A stretch of 64,000 bases of DNA from Adiantum capillus-veneris (taxonomy: Eukaryota; Streptophyta; Polypodiopsida; Polypodiales; Pteridaceae). The translations under genes were made by a program, and so were the position numbers. The first letter of the stretch is position 1; each line of letters begins with the position of its first letter. The stretch is from contig CM043959.1 in assembly GCA_014529385.2 (NCBI GenBank), positions 11,188,809 through 11,252,808 on the forward strand, written 5' to 3'. Below, in pieces: positions 1 to 12,146 of the stretch. The notes under the pieces are model-generated. The model was not told the DNA's origin. It saw only the letters and a list, made by a program, of their open reading frames with translations, and made no database searches.

Positions 1-451
1 TGATCAGCATATGCATTTTTTTCCTTGACACTATGCAAATAGACAAAAACAAGTGAAACAAGCTGAATAGGAATGATTAAAATTTAATTAAATCTGACAG
101 TACTATACAAGTATTTGCTTTTGGAAGTGTTTTAGGGTTCTTAAGCCCCTTGGCCAGTTCATGTAAGTTGGGCAGGGTTAGGATTTTAATTCCTGACCCA
201 CATTGGGTTTTAGGCCACTCGGCCAGTCTTTAAGGTCTTTTGCTTCTTCCTCTTCTGCTAGGGTTTAGGACCCTCAGCCAGGATTTGCAAAATTGATCAA
301 GCTAGTTCAAAAACCCAAAGGTGATTTTGAAAATCACTTGGTGTTTCTGATGCAACAAAGATGATTTCAGATGCAAGTGCAAGACAAGAAAATGAGAAAT
401 TTGTGTGTAGCATAGAGGATTTTGGCTTTGACAAAGAGATTGGCATGGACT

Positions 452-454
<3 letters not shown>

Positions 455-507
<53 letters not shown>
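455..507. repeat. (AG)n microsatellite
   Basis: About 26 uninterrupted AG units. The open frames across it (poly Glu-Arg on plus, poly Ser-Leu on minus) are products of the repeat and not genes. The rest of 1-835 shows no gene that I can support. Confidence 0.95.
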
Positions 508-509
<2 letters not shown>

Positions 510-835
510 TAAAGCAATAACGACTCCCGCATGTCAAATGGAATCCCTTTGTTCCATCAACCCTTCTAAAAACCAATTGTTTAATGCTATGGTATCATTT
601 TATCATCCTGAACAAGCAGTAAAAATGAAGAAGCATCCCAAATCCCTCACATTGAATGGCTCCATTCAAAAAAAATCGATTTGATCAACAATGGATGCAT
701 AATTTATTGTTCACATGCTTTTATATAGCAAATTTAGCACACATAACATCAGAGAGAGTGTCGTTAAGAAGAATATTTTGAATGTTTAACTCTCTCATAC
801 ATGTCATTAATGTGACTAGGTATAAGAGAGAGCTT

Positions 836-1142
<307 letters not shown>

Positions 1143-2530
1143 TAACACCCTCTTATAGCTCATAGTTGGCATATATAGGAAGACCAAGTTGATAAAGAAT
1201 CCTACCATGGACATCCTAGAAGAGGCCCCAATTGGGTACACCTCAATTATGCTACCTCCAGTTTTTTTTTACCTTAAAAGAATGCCATCTTGAGCACCGT
1301 TTTCCTCATAGAAAATTGAATTGTGGACCACACTACGTCTTAGAATCCCTATTTGTGAACTGTGAACACATCATGCCCAAACTTTCCTAGAGAATGAACT
1401 TTGAAACACATCCTTTTCATAATTTGGTCAACAACAATGGATTGGTGCACTCATCCATATTGTTTTAGATATGTGTGATTAGTTCCTTGTCAAATTCATG
1501 TGCATTGAACTTCGACCCACGTACTCAAACACCAATAACTTGACCTCCACCGCATGGGTCCAAATTATTTGTAGGGAGCTTCATTTTCCCCCCCTCTCTG
1601 CTGCTCACAAGCGCCGCTCTGATTGAATTAGTTGCGGAAATTGCCACCCTAGAAATCTGGCATCGTGACCACTGTGGTTGCCACAACTTGTGCCATGCCA
1701 ATCTCCTTTGTCAATTCTTTATCGCCGTTATCTCTATCTAGCTTGCCTTTGCCTTTGTCCTCTTGTGAGTTTCTGCTTTCTCCTTTGGTGTTACATTTTG
1801 AGCCAAACAAAGTGTCTTTTGGCATTTATAACGATGGCTCTTAGACCTCATGGGTACCAAGGAAACTAATTATGCGCTTGTTCTACCATCCTTGTTGTCA
1901 AGCTTGCCTTTGCCTCTGTCCTCTAGCGAACTCCTACATTTCATTTTGTCTTGACAATTTTGAGCCGAACAATTTGAAGATTTCCTTGAGAACTTTACCG
2001 TTTCATAGGCTGCTAACCGAATGTTGGCCAATGCACTATCCAAAGTCTTTAGTTGGTGTTAGTGTTGGTGTTGGGTCATCATCGTTGATGCCAAGGCTAT
2101 GTGGAAATGACTGTTGTAGCAACCCCAATATGTTGTCTTCCCTTCTCATCCTCACACACTGCATCTCAAAATGCTAGCCAAACTAACCTAAATTATTTTG
2201 TCGTTGCACCATCGTTTCAAAACAGCGTGTTGAATTGCTACCAGAAAAGGACCCTTCGCTACAACCTCGCAAAGAATAGTAGCCCTCCCCACCTTCAGCA
2301 TCTCAAAATGGTAGCCCTCTAGATGCACCCACCACGCTGGCAATTGACTTTTTGCATGCATTTCAAAATGATGCAGATGCTACCACTTTGTGCTTACATT
2401 TTTAGAGCACTGCAAGGAGTGAAGCTCGATGGTCCACAGGGCCACCCTTCTTGTTAACACTTTTAAGACAGCTACAGAAACTCCTCTTCTCAATGGTGTT
2501 GATTCTCTCCACTTGCGATCAATGGGTCAA
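1143..2530. other. Unassigned sequence
   Basis: Only short open frames, none with a recognisable domain. Nothing that I can support as a gene. Confidence 0.5.
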
Positions 2531-2990
2531 GAGCTTTGATACCATCTCAAAGTCAATGATGTGGAAGCGTAAATCAATGGGGAGAATACATGAGAGAATA
2601 AGAGAGAGAGAGAGAGAGAGAGACAGAAAGATATTGCTAAACCAACCACAACCTTGGCAATGAATTGATAATAATACAATAGGGGCAAGGGGGTGCTTAT
2701 ATACTCACCTTAGCAAATTTCCCTACCCACAGTTTGACAAAATAAATACCGAAAGCCAAAATAAATATCGGGATCACATTGGGCTATTCACTTGAGATGC
2801 TATAAACTTTATTTTTTTTTAAAGGGAGGAGGGGGTCTTACGTGAATTTTTTGGGGGACAGGGAGGATCTAGGTAGCGCATACTATTTCTTTAAAAATGT
2901 GTGAGTAGGTAGAAGAAAGAACTCTGAGTGTGTATGTGTGGCCAATTTTCAGAAAGGGAAATTAGGTGAAATCTCGAGAAGATCCAGTAG
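2531..2990 (-). repeat. Dispersed repeat block, copy 2, with degenerate primer-site motif
   Basis: At 2535-2546 the plus strand reads like a decayed complement of the TGGTATCAGAGC primer-binding site. It is followed by sequence starting TGTGG, a (GA)n run (2605-2624), the 2641-2812 repeat and the 2923-2990 repeat. On the minus strand a TATATAAGC motif lies near 2694-2702. Together this suggests an old minus-strand LTR, but no partner LTR, target duplication or coding region can be tied to it. Confidence 0.35.
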
Positions 2991-3100
2991 GTCCAGCAAA
3001 CGATGGGAAGGGGTGAGGTTGAGGTGGCAAGTAGAGAAAGGCATGGGAGAATCCTTTAACAGGTGGGTTGTCTCATTCTCTGGCAAAGCTTCCCTCACTG

Positions 3101-3103
<3 letters not shown>

Positions 3104-3159
<56 letters not shown>

Positions 3160-3161
3160 AC
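3104..3161. repeat. Compound (CT)n-(CA)n microsatellite
   Basis: A CT run to about 3135 passes directly into a CA run to 3161. The overlapping open frames encode only repeat peptides. Confidence 0.95.
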
Positions 3162-3200
3162 ATTGCCCAAGCTCTGCATAGTTCCACTATCGTGATAACC

Positions 3201-3960
3201 TTCTTCTCTCCACTATTGCGCTCACCCGTTGCCCTACTTTGAAGCAAGAACGGATCTGCAGCGACACAGATTTGGGCACTCTCTACGGCACCGCTAGCAA
3301 GCACCCTCTACGGCCCCGCACCCCCCACTAAGTCGGAGACCCTCCACCGATCGAGCTCCCTCTGAAGTCGAGCATTCACCAAGCACAAACCTAAGCCACA
3401 AAAAAAAGGGGTTTTATCCCACCCCTACAACAGGATGACATCTATGCTGACGTCCCGCACTTGCAAGACCTTTCTTGTGGTGGCATCTTCTCCAAAGATG
3501 TGCGACCCATCAAGATGCAAGGATTGCAGCCCTTTAGGGTCAAATTCAAGACCTCATCGAGGAGAATGCTCAACTCAAACAAGCAACACTTGTGCAAGCT
3601 TGAGAAAACAAAAGAAGTGGAGAGTCAAGCTCTACTTGTAAAAGCACACGAGGTTGGAACCTCACTCACCGAATCTGTCAAAGCGGCCTAGAAAGAAGTC
3701 TAGAGGCAAGACACAAAAAGATTGACAACAAAATTCGGGCAGTACTACAAGAAACTTGGCTACAAGAATTCATGGGCCTCAAGGTCAAGATTGGGGGGCT
3801 CCACCCACCATGGTTCATAGAAGAGGACACTTCTGAAGAAGTAATCTCCAAGTTCAATGATATTCTCCAACTAGTAAATATCAAAACCAAGAGACCATCT
3901 CTTGAATCAATGACACGCATAGAAAGGTACCACCTGAGCATTGTATCCTCAATTTCAAGT
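3201..3960. other. Unassigned stretch with possible coding remnant
   Basis: Open frames of 68-87 codons overlap on both strands. On plus, around 3560-3930, amphipathic Lys/Glu-rich stretches continue across stop codons and frameshifts, which resembles a decayed coding region, but I recognise no domain. It ends where the 3961 direct repeat begins. Confidence 0.3.
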
Positions 3961-4665
3961 TGTGTTATAAAATGTACTTCTCCTTTTATAAAAAAACCAC
4001 CCGAAGGCCATCACCCCTTCTAATCCAAGTGTCTTAATCCCCCACTCAACATCTTTAACAGTTTATTTAGGTTATCTTTCAAGATTAATGAAGCTTCACC
4101 ATAAGAAGCTATGAAAGAAGCTTTTCTATATTAAAAAATCCTTTAATAGTTCAAAATATCAAGCTCGGTTTTGTTTAAGTCAAATACAATTTATGCCCCT
4201 CATGGTACAAAGAATCCAAATCATCCCCCACTTTGTATATCACTTACCTTAAACCTCTAATAGCATGCCAAGTGGCAAGGAGCCCTTGCTGTGTCAAGCC
4301 AATCCTTAAGTCAAACCATGAAGGCAAAGGAATATGAGCCCATATGGTTTTAGTTTCCAACTTTACCTGTCCTTGTGGATGCAAGAGTACTGTAACACCT
4401 TATCAAGATACCCAGTAACAAAATAAGCCCAATAATTGTAAACAATCGGGCCAAAACCCCAAAACAAAATAACTAACAACAATCCAATATCTGTAAGCAG
4501 TCGGACCAAGCCCCCTAGTTCACCATAAGCCAAAACGGTGCACGCATTGTAACCAATAACGAGTTTTAAACCAGAAGATACCGGGTGTAAACCCACCCTC
4601 ATTAGAGGTTCCGTAGAATGAAAATGGTGTTTAAGCAGAAGGGGTAACCACAAAAAACCCCCCAA
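3961..4665 (-). repeat. Left copy of ~0.7 kb direct repeat flanking the Penelope-like region
   Basis: This block and 19418-20157 are the same sequence in the same orientation with scattered substitutions and small indels. Both start TGTGTT and end in a C-run plus AA. They bracket the minus-strand RT relic. Each holds a minus-strand open frame of 100 codons (4363-4665 and 19855-20157) with near-identical translations, but its composition and lack of a domain make coding doubtful. Possible roles are pseudo-LTRs of the Penelope-like element or LTRs of an older host element. No target duplication is visible outside them. Confidence 0.75.
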
Positions 4666-5608
<943 letters not shown>

Positions 5609-5668
5609 CCACCTTTTCCCAGGCACCAACACAATGGGTTGATAGTAGGCCCATGGTGAATGGGCCTA

Positions 5669-6736
5669 CTACCTTATTAAAGAAATGAGATTTTCATGTT
5701 TAAAGTGTAAGCCAAGCCAGTCATGCTGAGTAAGAGATTGTATGATTTTTTTGACTATTTGGCTTCTATTGAACCCGTTATGGCAATACTTACTTATTAG
5801 TAGTTTTATATCCTCCCAGGCAAGGAGATAGTTAGAGGAAGAGTAGATGATTAAATAGAGTAGGCTGATACAAGTGCTAAGTGTTGCTTTGTGAGATCTA
5901 TTACTATTCCTCTTAATGAACTCCAAAGGTGGTACTTTAAGAAGATCCCTTTTCCACACAAACCTTAGGTCGTATCCACCAACACAAGGAATGTGAAGGG
6001 AGACAGAAAGGTTAAGGAATTGAACTGAGGTACAAAAAGGCCCATTGGGTGTTAAGACTCGTGTAAGAAAGTAGGTTCAATCTTTAAGCACTGATGAGGA
6101 TATATAAGGAAGATTTCCTCCAAGAAAGTCTTATTGTTGATGCTAAGTATGTCATCCATGTATCTGTAAGTATGTCTGAACAGTGAAAGATTACTATTCC
6201 TACATTCCATGTTTTTAAGAAACCATTTGTATTCAAAGAAGGCTAGGTAGGTATTACACATAAGTGGAGAGCAGGAGAACCCCATGGGGATGCCCAGGCA
6301 TTGGTTAAAACAATGTCCTCCGAAAAAGATAGTACAGTTATCAAGCAACCATGAAATGTACCAACAAAGCTTCTCTTCATTTGAAGTGTAGGGGTGTATG
6401 GAGTATGTCTTTTTTATCCACTTTGGTTTTTTGGAAAGTGATATATAAAAATGATTTTTCTTTCTTGCATTGGAGAAAGCCATTCCAATTACCTTGGCTA
6501 GAACATTCTTAAGGCCAAGATCCCCATCAAGGGTAATGTTTTCATACCATTGTGTGATATTTGCAGAAAAATTATGGAAGATTTGTTTAGGGAGGTTAAG
6601 AGAGACTTCAGTGGAGTTTTTTGTTATCCAGAAGGGGTTGTCCTATATTTGAAGAAAGTCGTGACAGATTTTCTGTTTAGAGGAACAAATAAGTTCAAAC
6701 TCAGCTAATATTAGGTCAAGGCATAAAGTGATATCC
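5669..6736 (-). pseudogene. Penelope-like-type reverse transcriptase, C-terminal part (relic)
   Basis: The longest frame is 6052-6483 (143 codons). It contains the RT motifs LGIPMGFSCSPL and, further on, RYMDDILSINN, so the YxDD catalytic box is still present. Downstream in another frame (5669-5959) come residues typical of the end of this RT class, including a NSNR...L(S)xxIS segment and SSNYLLAW. This GIPMG...YxDD pattern suits Penelope-like RTs better than copia (YVDD) or gypsy enzymes. A stop near 6645 and frame changes around 6050 show decay. No GIY-YIG endonuclease was seen. The N-terminal part continues beyond the two copia insertions at 10793-10858 and 16407-18561. The lineage call is moderately sure; the RT call is firm. 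Confidence 0.75.
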
Positions 6737-6925
6737 TGTTGGGGTATAGGCGCCTGTGCCTTGCCCGGCCGCCCAGAGTCTGGGCGCCCACTGACTTGTA
6801 TACCTTATACATAGCATAAGTGTATAGGGGGCTGCTCACTCTATGGAGTCTCCCCGCCCACATCGTGTGTGTGTCTCCTTCTCTCTCTCTCACTCTCCGT
6901 CTGTGGTGCTCCCCGATCCCCTTCA
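6737..6925 (+). repeat. Cop-1 5' LTR
   Basis: Starts TGTTGGGGTATA and ends CTTCA. It matches 10603-10792 closely. At 189 bp it is short for copia. Confidence 0.93.
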
Positions 6926-6927
6926 AT

Positions 6928-6939
6928 TGGTATCAGAGC
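6928..6939 (+). promoter_or_regulatory. Cop-1 primer-binding site (initiator tRNA-Met)
   Basis: TGGTATCAGAGC lies 2 bp after the LTR end and is complementary to the 3' end of plant initiator tRNA-Met. Confidence 0.92.
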
Positions 6940-8562
6940 TATGGTGACCGCGGAGAGCACGACGGCTTTGAGAGCTTCGAGGCGATAGCTCGCTCTCTCT
7001 CGACGGTAGAGAGATTAAGAAAGCTTGGAAGCTTTGTGAGAATGCAATGGGAGCTTGTGAGCTCAGTTGAGAGAGATGTATGCTCTTGTGGAAGCTCAGA
7101 ATGAGTGTGGAAGATTGTGTGTAAGTGAAGGTGCTGCCCTAAAACTGTGTGCGCAGCAGCACAGTTTTCAGATTCGTATTTCTCCTTGTAGAATGCAAAC
7201 CTGAGAATTCTATTCTCTCCGCCCATCCGTTGCGACGTGGTCTACAACTTTGCAGAAGAAACTTTTTGCAAATTCCTCACCGTTTTGCTGATATTCAGCT
7301 CAGACTGACTGTATACAGAAATTCCAGATTTTCTGTTGTCTCATTGTGTGCGAGTTTGATGCACTTTTGGAAGCACGGGAGATGCTTGATGTTGAGTGCA
7401 TAAATTATGAGCTGAAGATGCAATTGCAGCTTGTGTTAAGCTTGTGGTTTGAGGGTTTTTTGGTAGACTTGGGCAACGAAGTACGGAGGCGTTTACACAC
7501 CACCGAAGCGGTCCCTTGAGAGACGCAGGTTTTTTGAAGCACACAGGTGGAGCTTCTTTCACTGGTTTTCACAGGATACTTTGGCAGTGATTTTGTGCTT
7601 GGATTCATGGTCTTTGCGAATGGTTTGCATATGGTTATGGTGCATGGTTGATGCCCATTATACATGCATTTTGACGAGCACTTTCAAGTGCCGGTGAGCT
7701 CTCTTGAGAGCATTGTTTTCGCATTGATCAAGTTTCCGGATTGCAAATCTTTTGGCGCTTGCTTATGCGCGATCACTCCGTTGATGTACGTTGAGTGCGG
7801 ATTGCCATTGTATGTGAAAATGTGGAGCCATTTTGGTATTCTTACTCATTGGCATTGAGTAGTGTTATGGTTTATGGTAGAGATTGTACTTGAGTTTTTG
7901 CTCAGTTTTCAGGGGAAATTCTGTCCGATTTTTCCTAGATTCTCGCCATAGTTTGTGATTGAGTGTTTACTCTCACTTTGACAGGTTTTGTCAGTTTGGA
8001 CACAGTTTTGTGTTTTTGTATCCACTCTCGCAAGAGTGAGTTGTGTATGTTTCTTTGCTTGAGACAGTGGTTTGCTCTTGGGTGGGAGAGTCTTGTGATC
8101 TCGAGCATTGTTTGCCATAGTTTTGCAGAGCTTATGCATGTATGTTGAGTGTAGTTTGATGCGCGTTGATTGCTCATTGTATTGAGCATGCAGGACAATG
8201 GTTATTTTGTGTTGATAGCCATTGTGCGTCGAAACTCTGGCGAAATTTTCCCAGGAGTTTTATGTGTATCATTTATGCGATCTAGGTAGAGATTGCAGGT
8301 TGCACTCAGCATTTGCGTGCGGTGTTCTCTGCAGGTGGGAGATTTGTGCGTGTGTATACATCGATACTGCACAGTGTGGGCTTGGTGATTAGCTCACGGA
8401 TTGCAATGTGATACTAGAGCATGCGAGGCTTGTATTGACATTGCGGGAGCTCTATTTTGGAGTGTGTCTCACAGGTTTTACATTCTGTTTCTGGCCATAT
8501 TTGTAGACAATTTCCAGGTTTTGTTGGTGAGGTGTTGCTTTCTAGTTTGCTACATTGTGCTC
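6940..8562 (+). other. Cop-1 untranslated leader
   Basis: A 1.6-kb leader between primer site and gag start. The short ORFs on both strands lack recognisable domains. Confidence 0.6.
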
Positions 8563-8823
8563 ATGGCAGAGACAGGTGATCAATCAGATTGTGACCTCTC
8601 ACAGATGCGCGTGTTTGATGGGTCAGACTTTGCGGCATGGAGAGAGTGTATGCTTGATGCATTGACACAGCGAGGGTTGCATCGACCATTGAGTGGTGAT
8701 GCAGGTAGACCTTCAAACATGTCTGACGATCAGTGGCAGGAGCTAGAGGAGATGGCACTATCTACGCTCTCTTTGCACCTTGCGGAATCTGTATATGCTC
8801 TTGTTATGTATGAGGACCATTGA
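8563..8823 (+). pseudogene. Cop-1 gag N-terminal fragment, frameshifted by duplication
   Basis: ATG at 8563 begins a copia-type gag start (MAETGDQS..., with FDGSDFAAWRECMLDAL matching the usual LxGxNFxxWxxxM pattern). The frame includes the SDDQWQELEEMALSTL block, also present in Cop-2 gag as DEDEWSQMDELALSTI. It is cut off by a 131-bp tandem duplication that changes frame and hits TGA at 8821-8823. The open frame extends upstream to 8401, but the gag similarity starts at 8563. Its continuation is the next ORF, in another frame. Confidence 0.75.
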
Positions 8824-8946
8824 GTGGTGATGCAGGTAGACCTTCAAACATGTCTGACGATCAGTGGCAGGAGCTAGAGGAGATGGCACTATCTACGCTC
8901 CCTTTGCACCTTGCGGAATCTGTATATGCTCTTGTTATGTATGAGA
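8685..8946 (+). repeat. 131-bp tandem duplication inside Cop-1 gag
   Basis: 8685-8815 is repeated as 8816-8946, differing at about two positions. The unit is not a multiple of three, so it shifts the gag frame. Near-identity of the copies says it is recent relative to the element. Confidence 0.93.
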
Positions 8947-10523
8947 CTACTTCGAGAGCACTTTGGCGCAGATTACATGATATGTATGATAGATCTGAGT
9001 CATCACGAACTCGTGTGAGACATGTACATTCACGAGCACGCCGACAGGTGACATGTTGGTATTGTGGTCATTCTGGACACGTTAGACGGCGTTGTTTTCG
9101 TCGTATGCGACATCGTAGGAGACATGGCAGTCTCAGAGATGTATGTAGTGATGCCATGGACTCATTTGCTTTGACAGTTGAGGCACATGTAGTGTCGGAG
9201 TATACTAGTGACGGGGATGTCACTTTTACCTCGACCTATGCACGAGATGCTATACATGTGGATAGTGCACTCCCTTCGCAGTGGTTGCTAGACGCAGATG
9301 CTATGTTTCATGTCACACCACATCGTGCATGGTTTTGTAGCTATTCTAGCGGGATGCTTGGCAGTGTATGTTTGACCGATGGATCGGTGCATGCGATAGC
9401 AGGTGCAGGAGATGTGAGACTGTCATTACCGAGTGGTGCATCTTACTTGTTACGACATGTGCGCTATGTACCAGATTTGACAGTGAGTTTGATCTCGATT
9501 GGTCAGCTTAGAGATTGTGGATGTCAGATTTCGCTACGAGAGCGAGATTTTGTGATGCATTTGGGTTCGCTAGTGATTGCGAGAGGTGCCAGGAGTGGTA
9601 CAGGTTACCCATTGCATGTGGATCACGAGAGCGACGGTGTTGTCTCTGTGATCATGCAGCCAGGTAGAGAGCGAGAGAGCAGGCGAGTCTCTTTTGCTCA
9701 TGGGTTGCAGGGTACTTTGCATGGAGTGCAGAGTAGTGAGCTCGTTGTGCACACACTTGGGGCACGACTTGAGCAGTCACACAGAGAGGTGACAGAGTCA
9801 GACATGCATGCTTTGCTAGTGACTGAGCAAAGCAGAGAGTCAGTTGTCCGAGATACTTCTATGCAGGATAGACAGGTAGAGCGGTCTTGCTCTAGTGAGT
9901 CACGACAGGAGGACGTTGTGCAAGAGTCTATGCATACGGAGTTAGAGCATGAGAGCTCTAGTGAGTCACAGCAGATTGAGTGGTCATGTTTGCAGTGGAT
10001 GATTGCAGAGGAGGCTGAGACGTCAGCGATTATGCAATCATTCCTTTCTATGCTTGACAGTGAGCATGGGGATATAGTTGTGCAGGATATGTCTTCCAGC
10101 AGACACCTAGAGCAGCTGGTTTGCTCTGAGGTTGCACGACAGGTTGATGCGTCTTTTGTGGACAGTCAGGAGATGCATGTGGCTGACACGCCTTGTCAGT
10201 CAGAGATGCCTATTGCCAGGGATATATATGTTGATGCATGCTCCGTAGAGCTAGCAGGGCCCGCTAGCATTGCATCGGCATTCGGTGGTCTCATGTATGA
10301 GATGATGATCTTGAGACCGGATATCGCAGCTGCAGTGGGAGCATTTGTAGTTGGGGTTGTCAGTCGTTTGTTGACTGATGATGGCATAGTGCACAAGGGA
10401 GATATGCAGGTATTGCGTACATACTTGCAGGACGTGTGCGGTACGTCTGGTGGTGTATGGACTTACACGGGAGCAGGACAGCCGGATGCACACGATCACA
10501 GTCAGCCAGTGGGCATCGGTTGA
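8820..10523 (+). CDS. Cop-1 gag/protease-like polyprotein without integrase or RT core
   Basis: An uninterrupted 567-codon frame. The first ~45 residues repeat the gag block, followed by an Arg-rich segment and a zinc knuckle CWYCGHSGHVRRRC (about residues 79-92). A copia protease-like region follows (about 155-260), recognisable by WLLDADAMFHVTPHRAWF and the later VRYVPDLTVSLISIGQL. The usual Asp-Ser-Gly is Asp-Ala-Asp, so the protease is probably inactive. Residues ~280-480 are Ser/Glu/Gln/His-rich and unrecognised. A short stretch near 490-520 (GGLMYEMMILRPDIAAAVG, then VVSRLL) matches the RT connection of Cop-2 (GSLMYAMIATRPDIAFAVG). Hence an internal deletion or replacement removed integrase and the RT core while the frame stayed open. 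It may supply capsid-like protein; that is inference. Confidence 0.7.
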   Translation: MSGDAGRPSNMSDDQWQELEEMALSTLPLHLAESVYALVMYETTSRALWRRLHDMYDRSESSRTRVRHVHSRARRQVTCWYCGHSGHVRRRCFRRMRHRRRHGSLRDVCSDAMDSFALTVEAHVVSEYTSDGDVTFTSTYARDAIHVDSALPSQWLLDADAMFHVTPHRAWFCSYSSGMLGSVCLTDGSVHAIAGAGDVRLSLPSGASYLLRHVRYVPDLTVSLISIGQLRDCGCQISLRERDFVMHLGSLVIARGARSGTGYPLHVDHESDGVVSVIMQPGRERESRRVSFAHGLQGTLHGVQSSELVVHTLGARLEQSHREVTESDMHALLVTEQSRESVVRDTSMQDRQVERSCSSESRQEDVVQESMHTELEHESSSESQQIEWSCLQWMIAEEAETSAIMQSFLSMLDSEHGDIVVQDMSSSRHLEQLVCSEVARQVDASFVDSQEMHVADTPCQSEMPIARDIYVDACSVELAGPASIASAFGGLMYEMMILRPDIAAAVGAFVVGVVSRLLTDDGIVHKGDMQVLRTYLQDVCGTSGGVWTYTGAGQPDAHDHSQPVGIG

Positions 10524-10591
10524 GAGCGGTTTTCTCTCACCTTGTGTAGTCTTTAGACTAGGTTCCCTTGCTTAAAGGCACAGTCGCCTTT

Positions 10592-10602
10592 AAGTGGGAG
10601 GT
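10592..10602 (+). promoter_or_regulatory. Cop-1 polypurine tract
   Basis: AAGTGGGAGG just before the 3' LTR, identical to the tract in Cop-2 (16204-16214). It would prime plus-strand synthesis. Confidence 0.8.
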
Positions 10603-10792
10603 TGTTGGGGTATAGGTGCTTGTGCCTTGCCCGGCCGCCCAGAGTCTGGGCGCCCACTGACTTGTATACCTTATACATAGCATAAGTGTATAGGGCGCTG
10701 CTCACTCTTTGGAGTCTCCCACCCACATCGTGTGTGTGTGTCTCCTTCTCTCTCTCTCACTCTCCGTCTGTGGTGCTCCCCGATCCCCTTCA
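10603..10792 (+). repeat. Cop-1 3' LTR
   Basis: Starts TGTTGGGGTATA and ends CCTTCA, then target duplication tatcc. A few differences from the 5' LTR. Confidence 0.93.
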
Positions 10793-10858
10793 TATCCTTG
10801 GTGATATCAGTAAAGATACTATTAGAAGCGTCAGATATCCATGTGAATTTGTGTTTAT
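10793..10858 (-). pseudogene. Penelope-like RT, 66-bp bridge between the two copia insertions
   Basis: Read on minus, and joined to 16407 on one side and 6736 on the other with one copy of each target duplication removed, this piece continues the RT frame. Immediately before it the relic reads PILFPTYKIHK, and the bridge reads FTWISDASNSIFTDI, the finger region expected in front of the palm motifs. It is the main evidence that both copia elements hit one older gene. Confidence 0.75.
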
Positions 10859-11048
10859 TGTTGGGGTATAAAGCCCAATGTGGTCGCCTAGGTAAGTGGG
10901 CGGGCCGCCAGGTATGTACACATTATTTTGTTAAAACCTAATAAGAACTCACTATGCTCTACACATTACAGTAGAGCGAGTTCACCATATCGTCGTGCTC
11001 TTCTTCTCTCACTCTCCCTCGCGTCGCACTTCCGCTCGTACTCCTTCA
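10859..11048 (+). repeat. Cop-2 5' LTR
   Basis: Starts TGTTGGGGTATA and ends CCTTCA; nearly identical to 16215-16406. Confidence 0.95.
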
Positions 11049-11050
11049 AC

Positions 11051-11062
11051 TGGTATCAGAGC
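11051..11062 (+). promoter_or_regulatory. Cop-2 primer-binding site (initiator tRNA-Met)
   Basis: TGGTATCAGAGC, 2 bp after the LTR end. Confidence 0.93.
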
Positions 11063-12146
11063 TCAGATCGAGGCTCGGGGCAGCATTTGCAGGTAGCCAG
11101 AGTCACCTGCTCAGATTGGAGTGAGATTCGACAGGCGAAGACACGACCTCGAATCCTGTGGGCAAGCCCGAAGGCCTTGGTGTTCTCAGAATTTCATTCT
11201 GAGGTCATCTCGGCCACCGTTCGGCTTTGACAAAGTTCTGCGCATGCCATTTTCGACTACGTGGTCTCGGCGGGTGCAGATCCGACTCTGCAAATTTGGG
11301 GTTTCGGCCTACAACTGCAAGTGCTAAGGATATCTACACTTCCAGAGTGCTGATTTGTGGCTGTCTACACAACAAAGGACGACTCACAGTTCTTGGAGGC
11401 GTGTCACATATGACACAGGCGCACCTACACACAGGCTGTAGGCGACATCCACTAGTTCATTAGGTAGCTTGTGATTGCTACTTGATATTCCAGATTTCAT
11501 CCTGACATTGCAAGTACTTTCACATGGGATGTATTGTCAGAGATGATGTATGTCTACTGAGGGTTTGTTGGCTATGAGTCAAGCAGCAAACAACCGTCGC
11601 AGCGGTTACAGCATACAGTGGGAAATTTGTGGATGTATGACTTTGTGGGAAGTCTATGTACTGTCAGATTTAATGCAGCCTTTGTTGAGGGTCGAGTGAG
11701 GTTTTAATGAGTTGGGGGATTCTCGAATGTTGAGATCCTTTCGGTGATACAGGTCTTGGAGCGATCCCTCGAGCACCCTTAGATAGGCAGCTAGGATGTA
11801 TTGACTGTGAGTTAGACAGTTGGGATTGCATCTCTACTTTACTGCCGTTGAGGCATTGTCGCATTCTATGCTTACAGGATAGTAACAGGACAGTGAGAGA
11901 CAGTACAGGTGTAGGACAAGTTTACCCATAGCTTACAGTGTTAGAGAGACAGTGGTTTTCTGAGCTGTTTTTGGTCTATTTTTGAGTACACCAGAGCCAT
12001 TTTACAAAGGAGACTCTGCCGAAATTTTTGCAGAATCTGAAGCTTTCTTGGTTCATGTGATAGGTTGATATTGGTTCAGAGGTCAGTTTACAGGGGAAAC
12101 TCTGCCGAATTTTTCCCAGGAAAGTAAACTACTGTGAAGCGTAGTT
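11063..12146 (+). other. Cop-2 untranslated leader
   Basis: A 1.1-kb leader with short ORFs lacking recognisable domains. Confidence 0.6.

Larger units (their letters stand above)
6737..10792 (+). mobile_element. Cop-1: non-autonomous Ty1/copia-type LTR retrotransposon
   Basis: A complete insertion with LTRs of 189 and 190 bp, both TG...CA, and a perfect 5-bp target duplication tatcc (6732-6736 and 10793-10797). It has an initiator-Met primer site and a polypurine tract. It encodes a Ty1/copia-like gag with one zinc knuckle, a protease-like stretch with a lost active site, a polar region of unknown origin and a remnant of the RT C-terminal connection. Integrase and the RT catalytic core are absent, so movement would need enzymes from elsewhere. 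LTR ends, primer site and polypurine tract match those of Cop-2, 66 bp downstream. Confidence 0.93.
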
